In this document: positions 36,111 to 44,961 of the stretch, in pieces
How the letters are laid out: every line of letters starts with the position of its first letter
Position numbering within the stretch: the first letter of the stretch is position 1
Source of the DNA: Pelagibius sp. CAU 1746
GTDB taxonomy: Bacteria; Pseudomonadota; Alphaproteobacteria; Kiloniellales; Kiloniellaceae
Length of the DNA stretch: 64,000 nucleotides
NCBI RefSeq assembly: GCF_039839785.1
Contig: NZ_JBDOQT010000001.1
Coordinates: forward strand, 1,364,001-1,428,000
Reading direction: 5' to 3'
Notes under the pieces: model-generated
Databases searched by the model: none
Seen by the model: the letters and a program-made list of their open reading frames with translations, nothing else
Told to the model about the DNA's origin: nothing
Position numbers and translations under genes: made by a program

Positions 36111-37847
36111 ATGATGGTGACCGACGGTTCCCCCCCAAGCGCGAGCGGTCATGCCTGGCGGCTCTTCAAGCCCAAGCTCATCACCGTCCTGAAGGAGGGC
36201 TACGGCTGGGGGCACCTGCGCGCCGACGCTGTGGCCGGCCTGACGGTCGCGGTGGTGGCCCTGCCGCTGGCCATGGCGCTGGCCATCGCGTCGGGCGCGA
36301 CGCCGGACAAGGGCCTGGTGACGGCGGTGATCGCCGGCTTCCTGATCTCTCTGCTGGGCGGCAGCCGTTTCCAGATCGGCGGGCCGACCGGCGCCTTCGT
36401 GGTGGTGGTCTTCAACGTCATCGCCCAGCACGGCTACGACGGACTGCTGCTGGCCACCCTCATGGCCGGGGCCATGCTGGTGGTGGCCGGCCTGCTGCGC
36501 TTCGGCACCTGGATCAAGTACATCCCGGAGCCGGTGGTGACCGGCTTCACCGCCGGCATCGCCGTCATCATCTTCTCCAGCCAGTTGAAGGATCTCTTCG
36601 GCCTGTCGCTCGCGGAGGTGCCGGCCGAGTTCCTGCCCAAGCTCAAGGCGCTCTGGGCGGCGCGCGACACCCTCGACCCGGCGACCTTCGCGGTGGCCGC
36701 GACGGCGCTGGCCGCCATCCTGCTGCTGCGCCGCTTTGCCCCTAAGATCCCGGCCCTGCTGGTGGCGGTGGTCGGCGCCGCGCTGGCGGTCTGGGGCCTG
36801 GGCCTGCCGGTGGAGACCATCGGCTCGCGCTTCGGCGAGATCCCCTCCAGCCTGCCGCTGCCCCAGTTGCCGGACTTCAGCCTCCGCCAGGCGGTCGAGG
36901 TGCTGCCCTCGGCCTTCACCATCGCCTTCCTGGCCGGCATCGAGAGCCTGCTCTCGGCCATGGTGGCCGACGGCATGACGGGCGCGCGCCACCGCTCCAA
37001 CTGCGAGCTGGTGGCGCAAGGGCTGGCCAACGCCGCCTCGGCCTGCTTCGCCGGCCTGCCGGCCACCGGCGCCATCGCGCGCACCGCGACCAACATCCGT
37101 TCGGGCGCGCGCTCGCCGATCTCCGGCATGCTGCACGCGGTCTTCCTGCTGGTCTTCATGCTGGCCGCCGCGCCGCTGGCCGCCTACGTGCCGCTGGCCA
37201 GCCTCGCCGCGGTGCTGGTCATCGTCGCCTGGAACATGAGCGAGATCGACAAGTTCCGCCACCTGATGAGCGCGCCGCCGGGCGATGCCGTGGTGCTGCT
37301 GGTGACCTTCGCGCTGACCGTCATGGTCGACCTGACCGTGGCCATCGAGGTCGGCGTGGTCATGGCCGCGGTGCTCTTCATGCACCGCATGGCCCAGGTG
37401 GTGCAGGTGGAAAAGGGCGTCGGCTTCCTGCAGGGCGACGTCGACGACGCGCAGATCCCGGCGCTGGACTACGCCTTCCAGACCCTGCCGGCGGGGGTGG
37501 AGATGTTCTCCCTGCGCGGGCCGCTGTTCTTCGGCGCCGCGCGCAGCCTGCGCGACGCGCTGGAGGCCCTGCCGGCGCCGCCCAAGGTCTTCATCCTGCG
37601 CATGCGCAACGTGCCGATGATCGACTCCTCGGGTGTCGCCGCCCTGTCGGACTTCCTGCGCCGCTGCAACGCGCGCGGCGTGGCGGTCATCGTCTCGGGC
37701 ATCCGCCCGCAGCCCAAGGAGGTGCTGGCGCGCATGGGCTTCGGCACGGACGCCGGGGGGCGGCACGACAACCTGCGCTTCGCCGCCAACTTCGCCGAGG
37801 CCCGCGAGATGGCCGCCGCGATGATCGAAGACAAGGCGGCGGAGTAG
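36111..37847 (+). CDS. SulP-family inorganic anion transporter
   Basis: 578-aa transporter with 12-14 hydrophobic segments, starting LRADAVAGLTVAVVALPLAMALAIASGA and the SulP signature FLISLLGGSRFQIGGPTGAF (residues ~80-100). The C-terminal ~130 residues form a STAS domain (FSLRGPLFFGAA, FILRMRNVPMIDSSGVAAL) whose Ser resembles the anti-sigma-antagonist phosphosite. Members carry sulfate, bicarbonate or carboxylates; specificity cannot be read from sequence alone. ATG at 36111, with another three bases later. Converges with the MFS gene 15 bp away. Confidence 0.92.
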   Translation: MMVTDGSPPSASGHAWRLFKPKLITVLKEGYGWGHLRADAVAGLTVAVVALPLAMALAIASGATPDKGLVTAVIAGFLISLLGGSRFQIGGPTGAFVVVVFNVIAQHGYDGLLLATLMAGAMLVVAGLLRFGTWIKYIPEPVVTGFTAGIAVIIFSSQLKDLFGLSLAEVPAEFLPKLKALWAARDTLDPATFAVAATALAAILLLRRFAPKIPALLVAVVGAALAVWGLGLPVETIGSRFGEIPSSLPLPQLPDFSLRQAVEVLPSAFTIAFLAGIESLLSAMVADGMTGARHRSNCELVAQGLANAASACFAGLPATGAIARTATNIRSGARSPISGMLHAVFLLVFMLAAAPLAAYVPLASLAAVLVIVAWNMSEIDKFRHLMSAPPGDAVVLLVTFALTVMVDLTVAIEVGVVMAAVLFMHRMAQVVQVEKGVGFLQGDVDDAQIPALDYAFQTLPAGVEMFSLRGPLFFGAARSLRDALEALPAPPKVFILRMRNVPMIDSSGVAALSDFLRRCNARGVAVIVSGIRPQPKEVLARMGFGTDAGGRHDNLRFAANFAEAREMAAAMIEDKAAE

Positions 37848-37862
37848 GGCGGTCCCTCCGGC

Positions 37863-39113
37863 TCAGTCTTCTTGCATTACTTCGTGCGCCTCGGGATTGA
37901 GGCGGCTGGCGACCGGCGTGGCGGCGTGGCCGACGGGCAGGGCGGTGCCGGTCTCGGCGGCGCGCTTTTCCCCGGCGACCAGGCGGTAGACCGCCAGCAG
38001 GGCCGTCGCGCCCTGCAGCAGCGCCAGGCAGCCGAAGAGGGCCGGCGCCCCCAGGTGGGTGATGGCCAGGCCGCCGGCCGGCGGGCCCAGCACGATGCCC
38101 ACGTTCATCACCAGCACCAGCCCGCCGGAGGCCGCGACCATCTGCTCCGGCGCCAGGCGGTCGTTGGTGTGGGCGACGCCCAGCGAATAGAGCGGCAGCA
38201 CGAAGGCGCCGACCAGGGCGACGGCGGCGTAGAGCCAGGGCGTGCCGGCGAGCATCGGTGCGGCGGCGGCGATGACGAGACAGGCGGCCAGCCCCGCGGC
38301 GGCGGCCCCGGCAATCACCAGGCGGCGGTCAAGGCGGTCGGAGAGCGCGCCCAGGGGGAACTGCCCCAGCACGCCGCCCAGGGTGCCCGCGGCGACCAGC
38401 AGGCCGATGTCGCCGACCGGCAGGCCGAGGGCGACGCCGAAGAGACCGAGGCCGACATAGAAGGCGCCCTGGGAGATGCCGTTCAGGAAACCGACGGAAA
38501 GGCCCAGCGGCGAGATGGCGAAAAGCTCGCGCACCGAAAGCCGCGCCGGCGCTTCGAAGGCCTGGCCCTGTCGCGCCGAGAGCAGCATGGGCACCAGCGA
38601 CAGCGAGATCAGCACCGACGTGATGACGAACAGCAGGGTCCCGTCGCTGTCCGGCAGGTACAGCAGGAACTGGCCCAGCGCCGCGCCGCCGGTCTGGGTG
38701 ATGAAGTAGACGGAGAGCAGGGCGGCGCGCGTCTGGTTGTCGGCGCGTCCGTTCAGCCAGCTCTCCGCCACCACGTAGAGCCCCGGAAAGCAGAAGCCGG
38801 CCAGCGCCCGCATGGCCGCCCAGCTCCAGGGGTCGGCCGTCACCATGTGGATGAGGGCGGCAGTGGAGCAGAGCGAGGCCAGCGCCCCGAAGCTGCGGAT
38901 GTGGCCCACGGCGGCGACGATGCGCGGGGCCACCAGGCAGCCGAAGACGGCGGCCAGCGGATAGGCCGCCTGCATGAAAGCGATCTGCGTCTGCGAAAAG
39001 CCCAGCCCGGTGGCCCGCGTCGTCAGCAGCGTCACCAGCAGCCCGTTGCTGATCATCAAGAGCAGCATGCCGAGGAACAGCGGCCAGGAGTCGTAGATGC
39101 GCCGGGCGAGCAT
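37863..39113 (-). CDS. major facilitator superfamily transporter
   Basis: 416-aa MFS permease with 12 predicted TM helices. N-half begins MLARRIYDSWPLFLGMLLLMISNGLL, and the family loop is present as SQTQIAFMQAAYPLA. The C-half contains GVLGQFPLGALSDRLDRR, the loop 8-9 variant of the MFS signature. Pattern is close to the YcaD/Cph-like drug-transport group; substrate unknown. The frame opens at a TTG (39125), but the ATG at 39113 gives a standard start. Stands next to SulP, convergent, with no regulator nearby. Confidence 0.87.
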   Translation of the reverse strand: MLARRIYDSWPLFLGMLLLMISNGLLVTLLTTRATGLGFSQTQIAFMQAAYPLAAVFGCLVAPRIVAAVGHIRSFGALASLCSTAALIHMVTADPWSWAAMRALAGFCFPGLYVVAESWLNGRADNQTRAALLSVYFITQTGGAALGQFLLYLPDSDGTLLFVITSVLISLSLVPMLLSARQGQAFEAPARLSVRELFAISPLGLSVGFLNGISQGAFYVGLGLFGVALGLPVGDIGLLVAAGTLGGVLGQFPLGALSDRLDRRLVIAGAAAAGLAACLVIAAAAPMLAGTPWLYAAVALVGAFVLPLYSLGVAHTNDRLAPEQMVAASGGLVLVMNVGIVLGPPAGGLAITHLGAPALFGCLALLQGATALLAVYRLVAGEKRAAETGTALPVGHAATPVASRLNPEAHEVMQED

Positions 39114-39248
39114 GGGCGGTCCCAATTCCTAGTTAGGGGGTCCTTATGCGGGCAGGGCGGCGAAAAAGCCTTCCTGCTCCCCTAACCGAGAATGCGTCGT
39201 CTCACAAGTTCAGTGAAAAGGGGCCCTCTAGGTGGGCACCGTAAGTCA

Positions 39249-39350
39249 CCCCCACCCCAACCCTCCCCCTTCAAGGGGGAGGGGGCAGTTCGGCGGGTGA
39301 GCCGTCAAACATTCCTTCCCCTTGATGGGGGGAGGTTAGGAGGGGGTGGG
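39249..39350. repeat. inverted repeat between the MFS gene and gloA
   Basis: Left arm CCCCACCCCAACCCTCCCCC...TTCAAG (39251-39275) pairs imperfectly with the right arm cttgatggggggagg...gggggtggg (39321-39350) read backwards. Inside lies the hairpin CTCCCCCTTCAAGGGGGAG (39263-39281). A typical C/G-rich intergenic palindrome of alphaproteobacteria; it could also work as a bidirectional terminator. Confidence 0.7.
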
Positions 39351-39360
39351 ACGCTGGCTC

Positions 39361-39801
39361 CTACCAGCTCCCGGTGTTCTCCATGGAGGCCCAGGGCTCC
39401 TGCGGAGGCAGGGCGTCGCCTTCCTGCAGCAGTTCGACGGAGATGCCGTCGGGCGAGCGCACGAAGGCCATGTAGCCGTCGCGCGGCGGGCGGTTGATGG
39501 TGACGCCGGAATCCATCAGGTGCTGGCAGGTGGCGTAGATGTCGTCGACCCGGTAGGCCAGGTGGCCGAAGTTGCGCCCGCCGCCGTAGTCCTCCGGGTC
39601 CCAGTTGTAGGTCAGCTCGACCAGCGGCGCCTTGTCCTGCTTGGCGCGCTCGACGTCTTTCGACGCGGCGAGAAAGACCAGGGTGAAGCGGCCCTTGTCG
39701 TTCTCGATGCGGCGGACCTCCTGCAGGCCCAGCTTGTTGCAGTAGAAGTCGAGGGACTCGTCGAGGTCCTTCACGCGGACCATGGTGTGGAGGTATCGCA
39801 T
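39361..39801 (-). CDS. gloA: lactoylglutathione lyase (glyoxalase I), VOC superfamily
   Basis: 146-aa metalloenzyme detoxifying methylglyoxal with glutathione. N-terminus [19 protein letters not shown] contains the first metal-ligand His; [27 protein letters not shown] gives the second Glu and second His; [18 protein letters not shown] carries the last Glu. The compact length (no plant-type insertions) indicates the Ni/Co-type bacterial enzyme. Preceded by an inverted-repeat element. No close gene on the same strand. Confidence 0.93.
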   Translation of the reverse strand: MRYLHTMVRVKDLDESLDFYCNKLGLQEVRRIENDKGRFTLVFLAASKDVERAKQDKAPLVELTYNWDPEDYGGGRNFGHLAYRVDDIYATCQHLMDSGVTINRPPRDGYMAFVRSPDGISVELLQEGDALPPQEPWASMENTGSW

Positions 39802-39885
39802 CGGAAACTCTCTCTGATCGTGGGGTTATGCGGAGGGATTGCTTGCCTTTAATCTAGGTTCCAGCGGCACGCCTGTGTAGCGGCC

Positions 39886-41796
39886 CTAAAACCCGAACAT
39901 GTGGTCGAAGGAGAAGGCCTTCTCGCCGTTCATCAGGCCGTGGTAGCCGAAGAGGCGGCAGGTCATGTCGCGGATGATCACGTAGCCGGCCGGGCCGGCC
40001 TTCCTCATGTCGGCGGCGGAGAAGAAGTCCGCCGGCTTCCACAAGAGGGAGCCGCCGCAGGCGATCCGCACCTCGTGCTCGGCGAGTTGCTGGCCGTCCC
40101 GGTCGTAGAGCATCAGGTGGGTCTCGCTCTTGGCGTGCCAGGGTGTCGAGGCCGGGTAGATCAGGTGGCAGACGGGCTCGTAGGGCTCGGGGCCGAAGGA
40201 GAGGAAGAGGCGGGTCGAGAGGCCCGGCGCGCGCCCGGCATAGGACTGCGGTTCGCTCTTGTAGGTCAGCACCGCGTTGAAGACGTGGGCGCCGAAGGAG
40301 GTCTCGGCCACGTGTCCTGATGCTTTGTCCTCGTAGCGGAAGAGGCCGTGCAGCCAGCCGTCGGCCTCGCCGCCCTCGGCGAAGTCGTAGACCAGTTCCA
40401 TGTGGCCCCAGTCGGTATCGGCGCCATCCACGAGATCGTCGATATCGACCAGCGTGGCGTGGTTGCGCGGCAGCTTGCCCAGCGACCTGCCGCCGATCTC
40501 CTTGCCCTCGGGGTCGTAGGCGTAGAGTGCCAGGGGCAGGTTGGCCTGGCAGGTCGACATGGGCGTCGGCAGGGCCAGCGAGCGGAAGCGCCCGCGCGGC
40601 AGGATCGGCGCCGGCAGGATGAAGCCCTTGCCCAGCAGGTTGGAAAGCTCGGGGATGCGCGGATCGGGCTTGAGGTCGACGCGCTCCACGTTGGCGTGGG
40701 CGATGCGCCGGCGCGGCGGGGTCATGGCGCCGTTGGCCAGCACCTCGTAGCGCGGGCGCACGAAGTGCTTGCCCGCCTGCACCTCGATCTGCTGCGGCCA
40801 GCGCGCCGCGGGCAGCAGCTCGGCGGTGTCGATGGCCAGGGTGCCGAAGGGCGGGATCTCGCGGTCCAGCCAGGAAATCTCCGCCTCGCCCATGAGGTTC
40901 AGGCCGACGCTGCCGGCGGGCACCGGCGCGGGGTGGCTGTTCTGCACCCACAGCAGCACCTTCTCGTCGTCCTTGGGCGCCGGCAGGCCGCCATAGAGGT
41001 CGGCGGGCCAGGAGTTGGCGTCGTGGGTGCAGGACAGCACCTCGTCGCCATCGCCGTAGGTGTCGAGGGCGTACTTGACGATGTCGTGCCCGGCGATCCC
41101 GCAGACGTGCAGGAAGAGGCTGCCGCAGAAGTCGCCGAGGCCGAACCGTTCCCGCACGTCTTTCGAGTCGATCACCACGCTGGCGCCGGCGCCCGGCAGC
41201 GGGTCGCTCCACTCGGCCAGCGGCCTGCCGTTCTCGTCCATCAGGCAGCACCAGGCACTCGGCGCCTTGGCGCCGTAGCCCGACCAGTAGTTGGCGGTGG
41301 CCAGGCGCGTGTGGTGGCCGCCGCCCTCGCGGAAGAACACCAGGTTGGTGGCGAAGTTCAGGCTGTCCAGGTAGTTGCGGGTGTTGGTCAGCATGGCCTC
41401 GGGCAGGCGCAGCGCGTCCAGGCTCACCACCTCCGCATCCTTGGGCAGCAGATGGCGGATGTGGTCGATCAGGCGCCCGGCATCGAAGGCGGTGACGAAG
41501 ACCTTGGGGGCGGAAGAGCCCGGAAGGTCGGTGACCGGCTGGGCCTGGCGGCCCAGGATCTCGACACCGATGTCTTCCAGGTCCTGCACATAGACCGCGG
41601 CGATGTCGAGGCCGGAGAGGTCGTAGATCTCGGCGAAGGCCTTGGCGTAGCCCAGCGGGTCGTAGACCGCCACGGGCCCCGAGCCCAAGTCCCGCAGCAG
41701 CGCCGCCGCCTCGCGCGCGGCCAGGGGATGGCCGATGGCCTTGAAGAAGGCGTTGCCGCCCTTGGCGTTGCTGAAAGTCTCGATCTTGAGGGCCAT
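39886..41796 (-). CDS. large repeat-containing protein of unknown function
   Basis: 636-aa protein with no family I can name. The first ~170 residues look like a Rossmann-type domain (SGPVAVYDPLGYAKAFAEIYDLSG, DAEVVSLDALRLPEAML). The remainder holds at least four beta-rich modules sharing the pattern hydrophobic-D/E-x-G-(12-15)-(V/L)xID-xx-(D/E)-(L/V). Examples are MDENGRPLAEW...VVIDSKDV, WLDREIPPFGTLAIDTAELL, YDPEGKEIGG...VDIDDLV and YDRDGQQLAE.... Begins CGAGAGAACC then ATG. Third gene of the 43.6-39.9 kb run after an ELM1-like gene and a 2OG oxygenase. No signal peptide. Confidence 0.7.
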   Translation of the reverse strand: MALKIETFSNAKGGNAFFKAIGHPLAAREAAALLRDLGSGPVAVYDPLGYAKAFAEIYDLSGLDIAAVYVQDLEDIGVEILGRQAQPVTDLPGSSAPKVFVTAFDAGRLIDHIRHLLPKDAEVVSLDALRLPEAMLTNTRNYLDSLNFATNLVFFREGGGHHTRLATANYWSGYGAKAPSAWCCLMDENGRPLAEWSDPLPGAGASVVIDSKDVRERFGLGDFCGSLFLHVCGIAGHDIVKYALDTYGDGDEVLSCTHDANSWPADLYGGLPAPKDDEKVLLWVQNSHPAPVPAGSVGLNLMGEAEISWLDREIPPFGTLAIDTAELLPAARWPQQIEVQAGKHFVRPRYEVLANGAMTPPRRRIAHANVERVDLKPDPRIPELSNLLGKGFILPAPILPRGRFRSLALPTPMSTCQANLPLALYAYDPEGKEIGGRSLGKLPRNHATLVDIDDLVDGADTDWGHMELVYDFAEGGEADGWLHGLFRYEDKASGHVAETSFGAHVFNAVLTYKSEPQSYAGRAPGLSTRLFLSFGPEPYEPVCHLIYPASTPWHAKSETHLMLYDRDGQQLAEHEVRIACGGSLLWKPADFFSAADMRKAGPAGYVIIRDMTCRLFGYHGLMNGEKAFSFDHMFGF

Positions 41797-41831
41797 GGTT
41801 CTCTCGGGGCGTACGTGAGGGGGGGGCGAGC

Positions 41832-42491
41832 CTAGGCGCCGAAGCGCAGCAGCTTCTTGGTCAGGGCGGAAAAGGCGTGGCGTTTGAGTTCTCTTTTCAG
41901 CACGCCGTCGTCGGTCAGCCAGTTGAGCTGGATGGAGCGGCGCTGGCCGATGAAGGGCTTGTGGCCGTGCCAGGCTTCCGGCGAGCAGCGGAAGGCGACC
42001 AGGGTGCCGGCTTCGGGCGGCACCTCGGCTGCGTAGTCTTCCAGGTCGTCGGGGCCGTTCAGCATGCGCAGGCGCCCGCCGTCGGATTCCCACGCGCTGT
42101 TCAGGTAGATGAGGGCGGTGACCAGCTTGGTCTTGGAATCCGTGTGGATGGCGCCGTCCTTGGCGCGCGACTGGCCGCGCAGGGTGATCATGGTGGGCCG
42201 TCCGGCCAGATCGATGCCGAACTTGGCCTGGAAGGCGGCGGTCACCGCCGGGCCTTGCAATTCGGCCAGCAAGTCCGTGAAGGCCGGGCCGCATTTCAGG
42301 CTGCTCGCCGGGAAGCTGCCGCCGCTGGTGATCCGCGGGAAGTCGCGTTCAACCGCGGGCAGGGCTTCGCGCTTCAGGAATCCGGGGAGGATGAGGAAGT
42401 CGAAGGGCGCGCGCTGCAGCGGCGCCGCCTCGAAGCGGGCCATGTCGAGGCGCGGGGAGGTCGGGACGGTTTCGGCGGTAAGGCTCGACAA
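41832..42491 (-). CDS. 2-oxoglutarate/Fe(II)-dependent oxygenase
   Basis: 219-aa enzyme with a double-stranded beta-helix pattern. HxD motif in GAIHTDSKTKLVTALIYLN near residue 117 and distal His in RCSPEAWHGHKPFIGQRRSIQLNW, with the Arg following for 2-oxoglutarate. LNSAWESDGGRLRML is the typical insert before the facial triad's third ligand. Substrate is unknown; a protein or glycan hydroxylase is plausible. Start at TTG 42491; an ATG at 42443 (MARFEAAP) would give 203 aa. Located between the ELM1-like gene (110 bp gap) and the repeat protein (35 bp gap). Confidence 0.85.
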   Translation of the reverse strand: MSSLTAETVPTSPRLDMARFEAAPLQRAPFDFLILPGFLKREALPAVERDFPRITSGGSFPASSLKCGPAFTDLLAELQGPAVTAAFQAKFGIDLAGRPTMITLRGQSRAKDGAIHTDSKTKLVTALIYLNSAWESDGGRLRMLNGPDDLEDYAAEVPPEAGTLVAFRCSPEAWHGHKPFIGQRRSIQLNWLTDDGVLKRELKRHAFSALTKKLLRFGA

Positions 42492-42601
42492 GCGGCGGAT
42501 TCCCCGGATTCGGCGGTCGACGGGTCTGTCTGCAGACTTATTTATAGGTGGGACCGGGAAAGATCAAATGAGCCAGATCAAGCCGTTCGGCCGGCGTCCG
42601 C

Positions 42602-43627
42602 TCATCCGGTCGCGGCGAGCCGCGCCCGGAGGCGCCGGCGGATCTCGTCGGCGACGCGGTGGGTCTCGTCCAGCGGCGTGTAGGACCATTGCTCCAGGGC
42701 GCCGGTGAAGGGGCGGGTGATCCCGGCCGCCTGCATGGCTTGGTGGAAGCGGCGGAACTTGGCCGAACCGCCCTCCAGCTGGACGATGTGCACCGGTTTG
42801 CCGGTGCTGGCCGACTCCGAGACCATGTTGACCGAGTCGCCGGTGCAGACGATGGCGTCGGCCAGGCCCAGCATGCCGAAATAGGGGTTCTCGCCGTTGC
42901 CGTCCCAGATGTGGGCCGGCAGGCCCTCCAGGCCGCGGCGCAGGATCTCCTCGTTGCGCGCGCCGGTGCGCCGCGAGGGGGTGACCATCAGGCCGACGCC
43001 TTCCTCGCGCACCAGGCGGGCGAGCTGTCCGGTCAGCTTGGTCATCAGGTCCGCGGTCATGCGGAAGACCTTGTTGTTGCCGCCGATCAGCACGGCGATG
43101 CGGCGCGCCGGCAGGTGGGCATAGAGCGGCTCGAAGTGCTCGGCGGCGGCGGCCAGGCGTTCGGCGGTGATCCGGCCCAGGGCGCCGCGCGTGGTCAGTA
43201 CGTTCTCCGCGCGCAGGCGATCATGCTCCGGCGTGACGATGAGGTCGAAGGCGGCGGGATCGATGGCCGGGTTCTGCACCTGCACGGTGAAGGTCCGCCC
43301 GCCGCTCAGGCGCTTCATGTCGCGGGTCAGGGGCACGGTCTGGCGGCCGCTGGCGATCCACAGGTCCGGCCAGGGCGGGCTCAGGCTGTCGCCCTTGGGC
43401 CCCAGGGTCCCGAGGGGCGCCTTGAAGGGCTTGCGCAGCAGGGCCGCGGGCATCCAGCGCCAGGGCTTGCCGACGGAGACGCGCTTGACCAGCGGAACGC
43501 AGCCCATGGCCTCGGCCAGGCCGAGGCACTGGATCTCCATGCCGGCCTTGCCGTCGGTCACCACCCAGCAGGTGAGGTCGTGCAGGCTCTGCGATGCGGG
43601 GGGGTCGGAACTCTCGAGGCGGGTCAT
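42602..43627 (-). CDS. mitochondrial-fission ELM1-like protein (DUF1022)
   Basis: 341-aa protein with the ELM1 signature: CWVVTDGKAGMEIQCLGLAEAMG near residue 18, PDLWIASGRQTVP, VLIGGNNKVFRMT near 170, and GMLGLADAIVCTGDSVNMVSESASTGKPVHI near 250. The latter resembles the nucleotide-sugar loop of GT-B glycosyltransferases. ELM1 proteins act in plant mitochondrial fission; the alphaproteobacterial proteins are undescribed, and a glycosyltransferase-like role is inferred. First gene of the cassette. ATG is clear and diverges from the Lrp gene. Confidence 0.82.
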   Translation of the reverse strand: MTRLESSDPPASQSLHDLTCWVVTDGKAGMEIQCLGLAEAMGCVPLVKRVSVGKPWRWMPAALLRKPFKAPLGTLGPKGDSLSPPWPDLWIASGRQTVPLTRDMKRLSGGRTFTVQVQNPAIDPAAFDLIVTPEHDRLRAENVLTTRGALGRITAERLAAAAEHFEPLYAHLPARRIAVLIGGNNKVFRMTADLMTKLTGQLARLVREEGVGLMVTPSRRTGARNEEILRRGLEGLPAHIWDGNGENPYFGMLGLADAIVCTGDSVNMVSESASTGKPVHIVQLEGGSAKFRRFHQAMQAAGITRPFTGALEQWSYTPLDETHRVADEIRRRLRARLAATG

Positions 43628-43830
43628 GGCGGCGGACTATGATATTGCCTCCCGCCCGGTGCAAGACCGAAGCGCGTCCCCTTCCGCCGCCGGCGCCCCG
43701 GTGAAGAAGCTTGCGCCCGGAGGTTTTGCACAGGCCTCGGGGCTTGAACCGAAGGGGCGGCCGGGTAATATTGTTACTCGGCGGCCGCGCAGACGGGCGC
43801 GATCTTTTCTTTGCGTTACCGAGGATGCCC

Positions 43831-44331
43831 ATGCGGCGGGTCAAATTGGACCGAATCGACCTGCAGATCCTGCAGGACCTCCAGGAAGACGGACGGATCA
43901 CCAACGTGGAGCTGGCGCGGCGCGCCGGCATCTCGGCGCCGCCCTGCCTCCGGCGCGTGCGCGCCCTGGAGGAATCCGGCTTCATCAAGGGCTATCACGC
44001 CGACCTGGACGCCGAGGCGCTGGGCTTCGAGGTGACCTTCTTCGCGCTGGTCGGCCTGGACAGCCAGTCGGAAACGGTGCTGAACGCCTTCGAGACCCTG
44101 GCCGGGAGCTGGCCGGAGGTGCGCGAGTGCCACATGGCGCGCGGGCCCGACGACTTCGTGCTGCGCCTGGTGGCGCGCAACACGGCGCACGAGAACGAGT
44201 TGACCCAGCGCCTCACCTCCGCCCCGCACGTGGTGACGGTGAAGACCATACAGGTGATCCGCACCGCCAAGTCGACGCCGGGCGTGCCCATCGACATCGC
44301 CCAGGGCGCCGAACCGGCCAGCCAGGACTGA
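43831..44331 (+). CDS. Lrp/AsnC-family transcriptional regulator
   Basis: 166-aa leucine-responsive type regulator. Winged-helix LDRIDLQILQDLQEDGRITNVELARRAG and GISAPPCLRRVRALEESGFI, then the RAM domain (FEVTFFALVGLDSQSE, VRECHMARGPDDFVLRLVA, VTVKTIQVIRTAKSTPGVPI). Of two adjacent ATGs (43825, 43831), the second has GAGG at a proper 6-nt distance. Divergent from the ELM1-like cassette and 70 bp before a GNAT gene; whether it regulates either is not known. Confidence 0.9.
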   Translation: MRRVKLDRIDLQILQDLQEDGRITNVELARRAGISAPPCLRRVRALEESGFIKGYHADLDAEALGFEVTFFALVGLDSQSETVLNAFETLAGSWPEVRECHMARGPDDFVLRLVARNTAHENELTQRLTSAPHVVTVKTIQVIRTAKSTPGVPIDIAQGAEPASQD

Positions 44332-44402
44332 GCGTCGCCATCTAACCCGTTTCAGGCCAAGCCATTTGAGCGGCGGAGTCGGTGGTCCGCCCGGAGGTCT
44401 TT

Positions 44403-44921
44403 TTGACGCCATCAATCAACTACCGGCCGGCAGCGGGGGACGACCTGCGCCTCGTCGAGATCGACAAGCACAACCTCGAAGCCGTGGCGCGGCTGCGCCT
44501 GGGGGCGGGGCAGGACCGCTTCGTCGCCTCCAACGCCTTTTCCGTCGCCCAGGGCCACTACTACGACTCCGCCTGGTTCCGCGCGATCTACCTGAAGGAT
44601 CGGCCGGTCGGCTTCGTGATGCTGCACGATCCGCGCCGCGGCGGCGATCCGAACGACGTGACGGCCCCCGAAGAGCCGGTGCGCGACGACGGCCTTTTCG
44701 TCTGGCGCTTCATGATCGCGGCGGAATTCCAGGGCCGGGGGCTGGGCCGCCGCGCCTTGGAACTCCTGGCGCGCCTCGCCCGTGAAAACGGCTTCCCGCG
44801 GCTCTATCTGAGCTATGTGGAGGGAGAGGGCGGCCCGGCGGCGTTCTATGCGCGCTGCGGCCTGACGCCGACCGGGCGCGTGCTCGACGGCGAAATCGAA
44901 GCCTGCCTCGATCTCGCCTGA
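44403..44921 (+). CDS. GNAT family N-acetyltransferase
   Basis: 172-aa acetyltransferase starting at a TTG (MTPSINYRPA) preceded by GGAGG 6 nt upstream; a GTG at 44382 is in frame but less good. Acetyl-CoA loop is AAEFQGRGLGRRALELL near residue 113. The C-terminal VEGEGGPAAFYARCGLTPTG is reminiscent of spermidine acetyltransferases. Acceptor unknown. Follows the Lrp gene by 71 bp. Confidence 0.85.
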   Translation: MTPSINYRPAAGDDLRLVEIDKHNLEAVARLRLGAGQDRFVASNAFSVAQGHYYDSAWFRAIYLKDRPVGFVMLHDPRRGGDPNDVTAPEEPVRDDGLFVWRFMIAAEFQGRGLGRRALELLARLARENGFPRLYLSYVEGEGGPAAFYARCGLTPTGRVLDGEIEACLDLA

Positions 44922-44961
44922 CCTTTGCGCAGTCGTGGGCGCAGCCCAAGGCTGCGCGGTC

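Noticed and set aside
34740-37766. 1008-codon minus-strand open frame upstream of trxB
   Set aside because: The upstream part is antisense to the SulP gene and crosses the intergenic repeats. TrxB begins at 35729, with the NAD/FAD motifs intact from there.
39886-42294. 802-codon reading of the 39.9-42.3 kb minus strand
   Set aside because: The upstream 166 codons are a frame-shifted shadow of the 2OG oxygenase gene. The protein's own start at 41796 has a good ribosome-binding site.
44382-44402. GTG start for the GNAT gene
   Set aside because: The GGAGG site lies after this GTG and 6 nt before TTG 44403, which therefore fits better.
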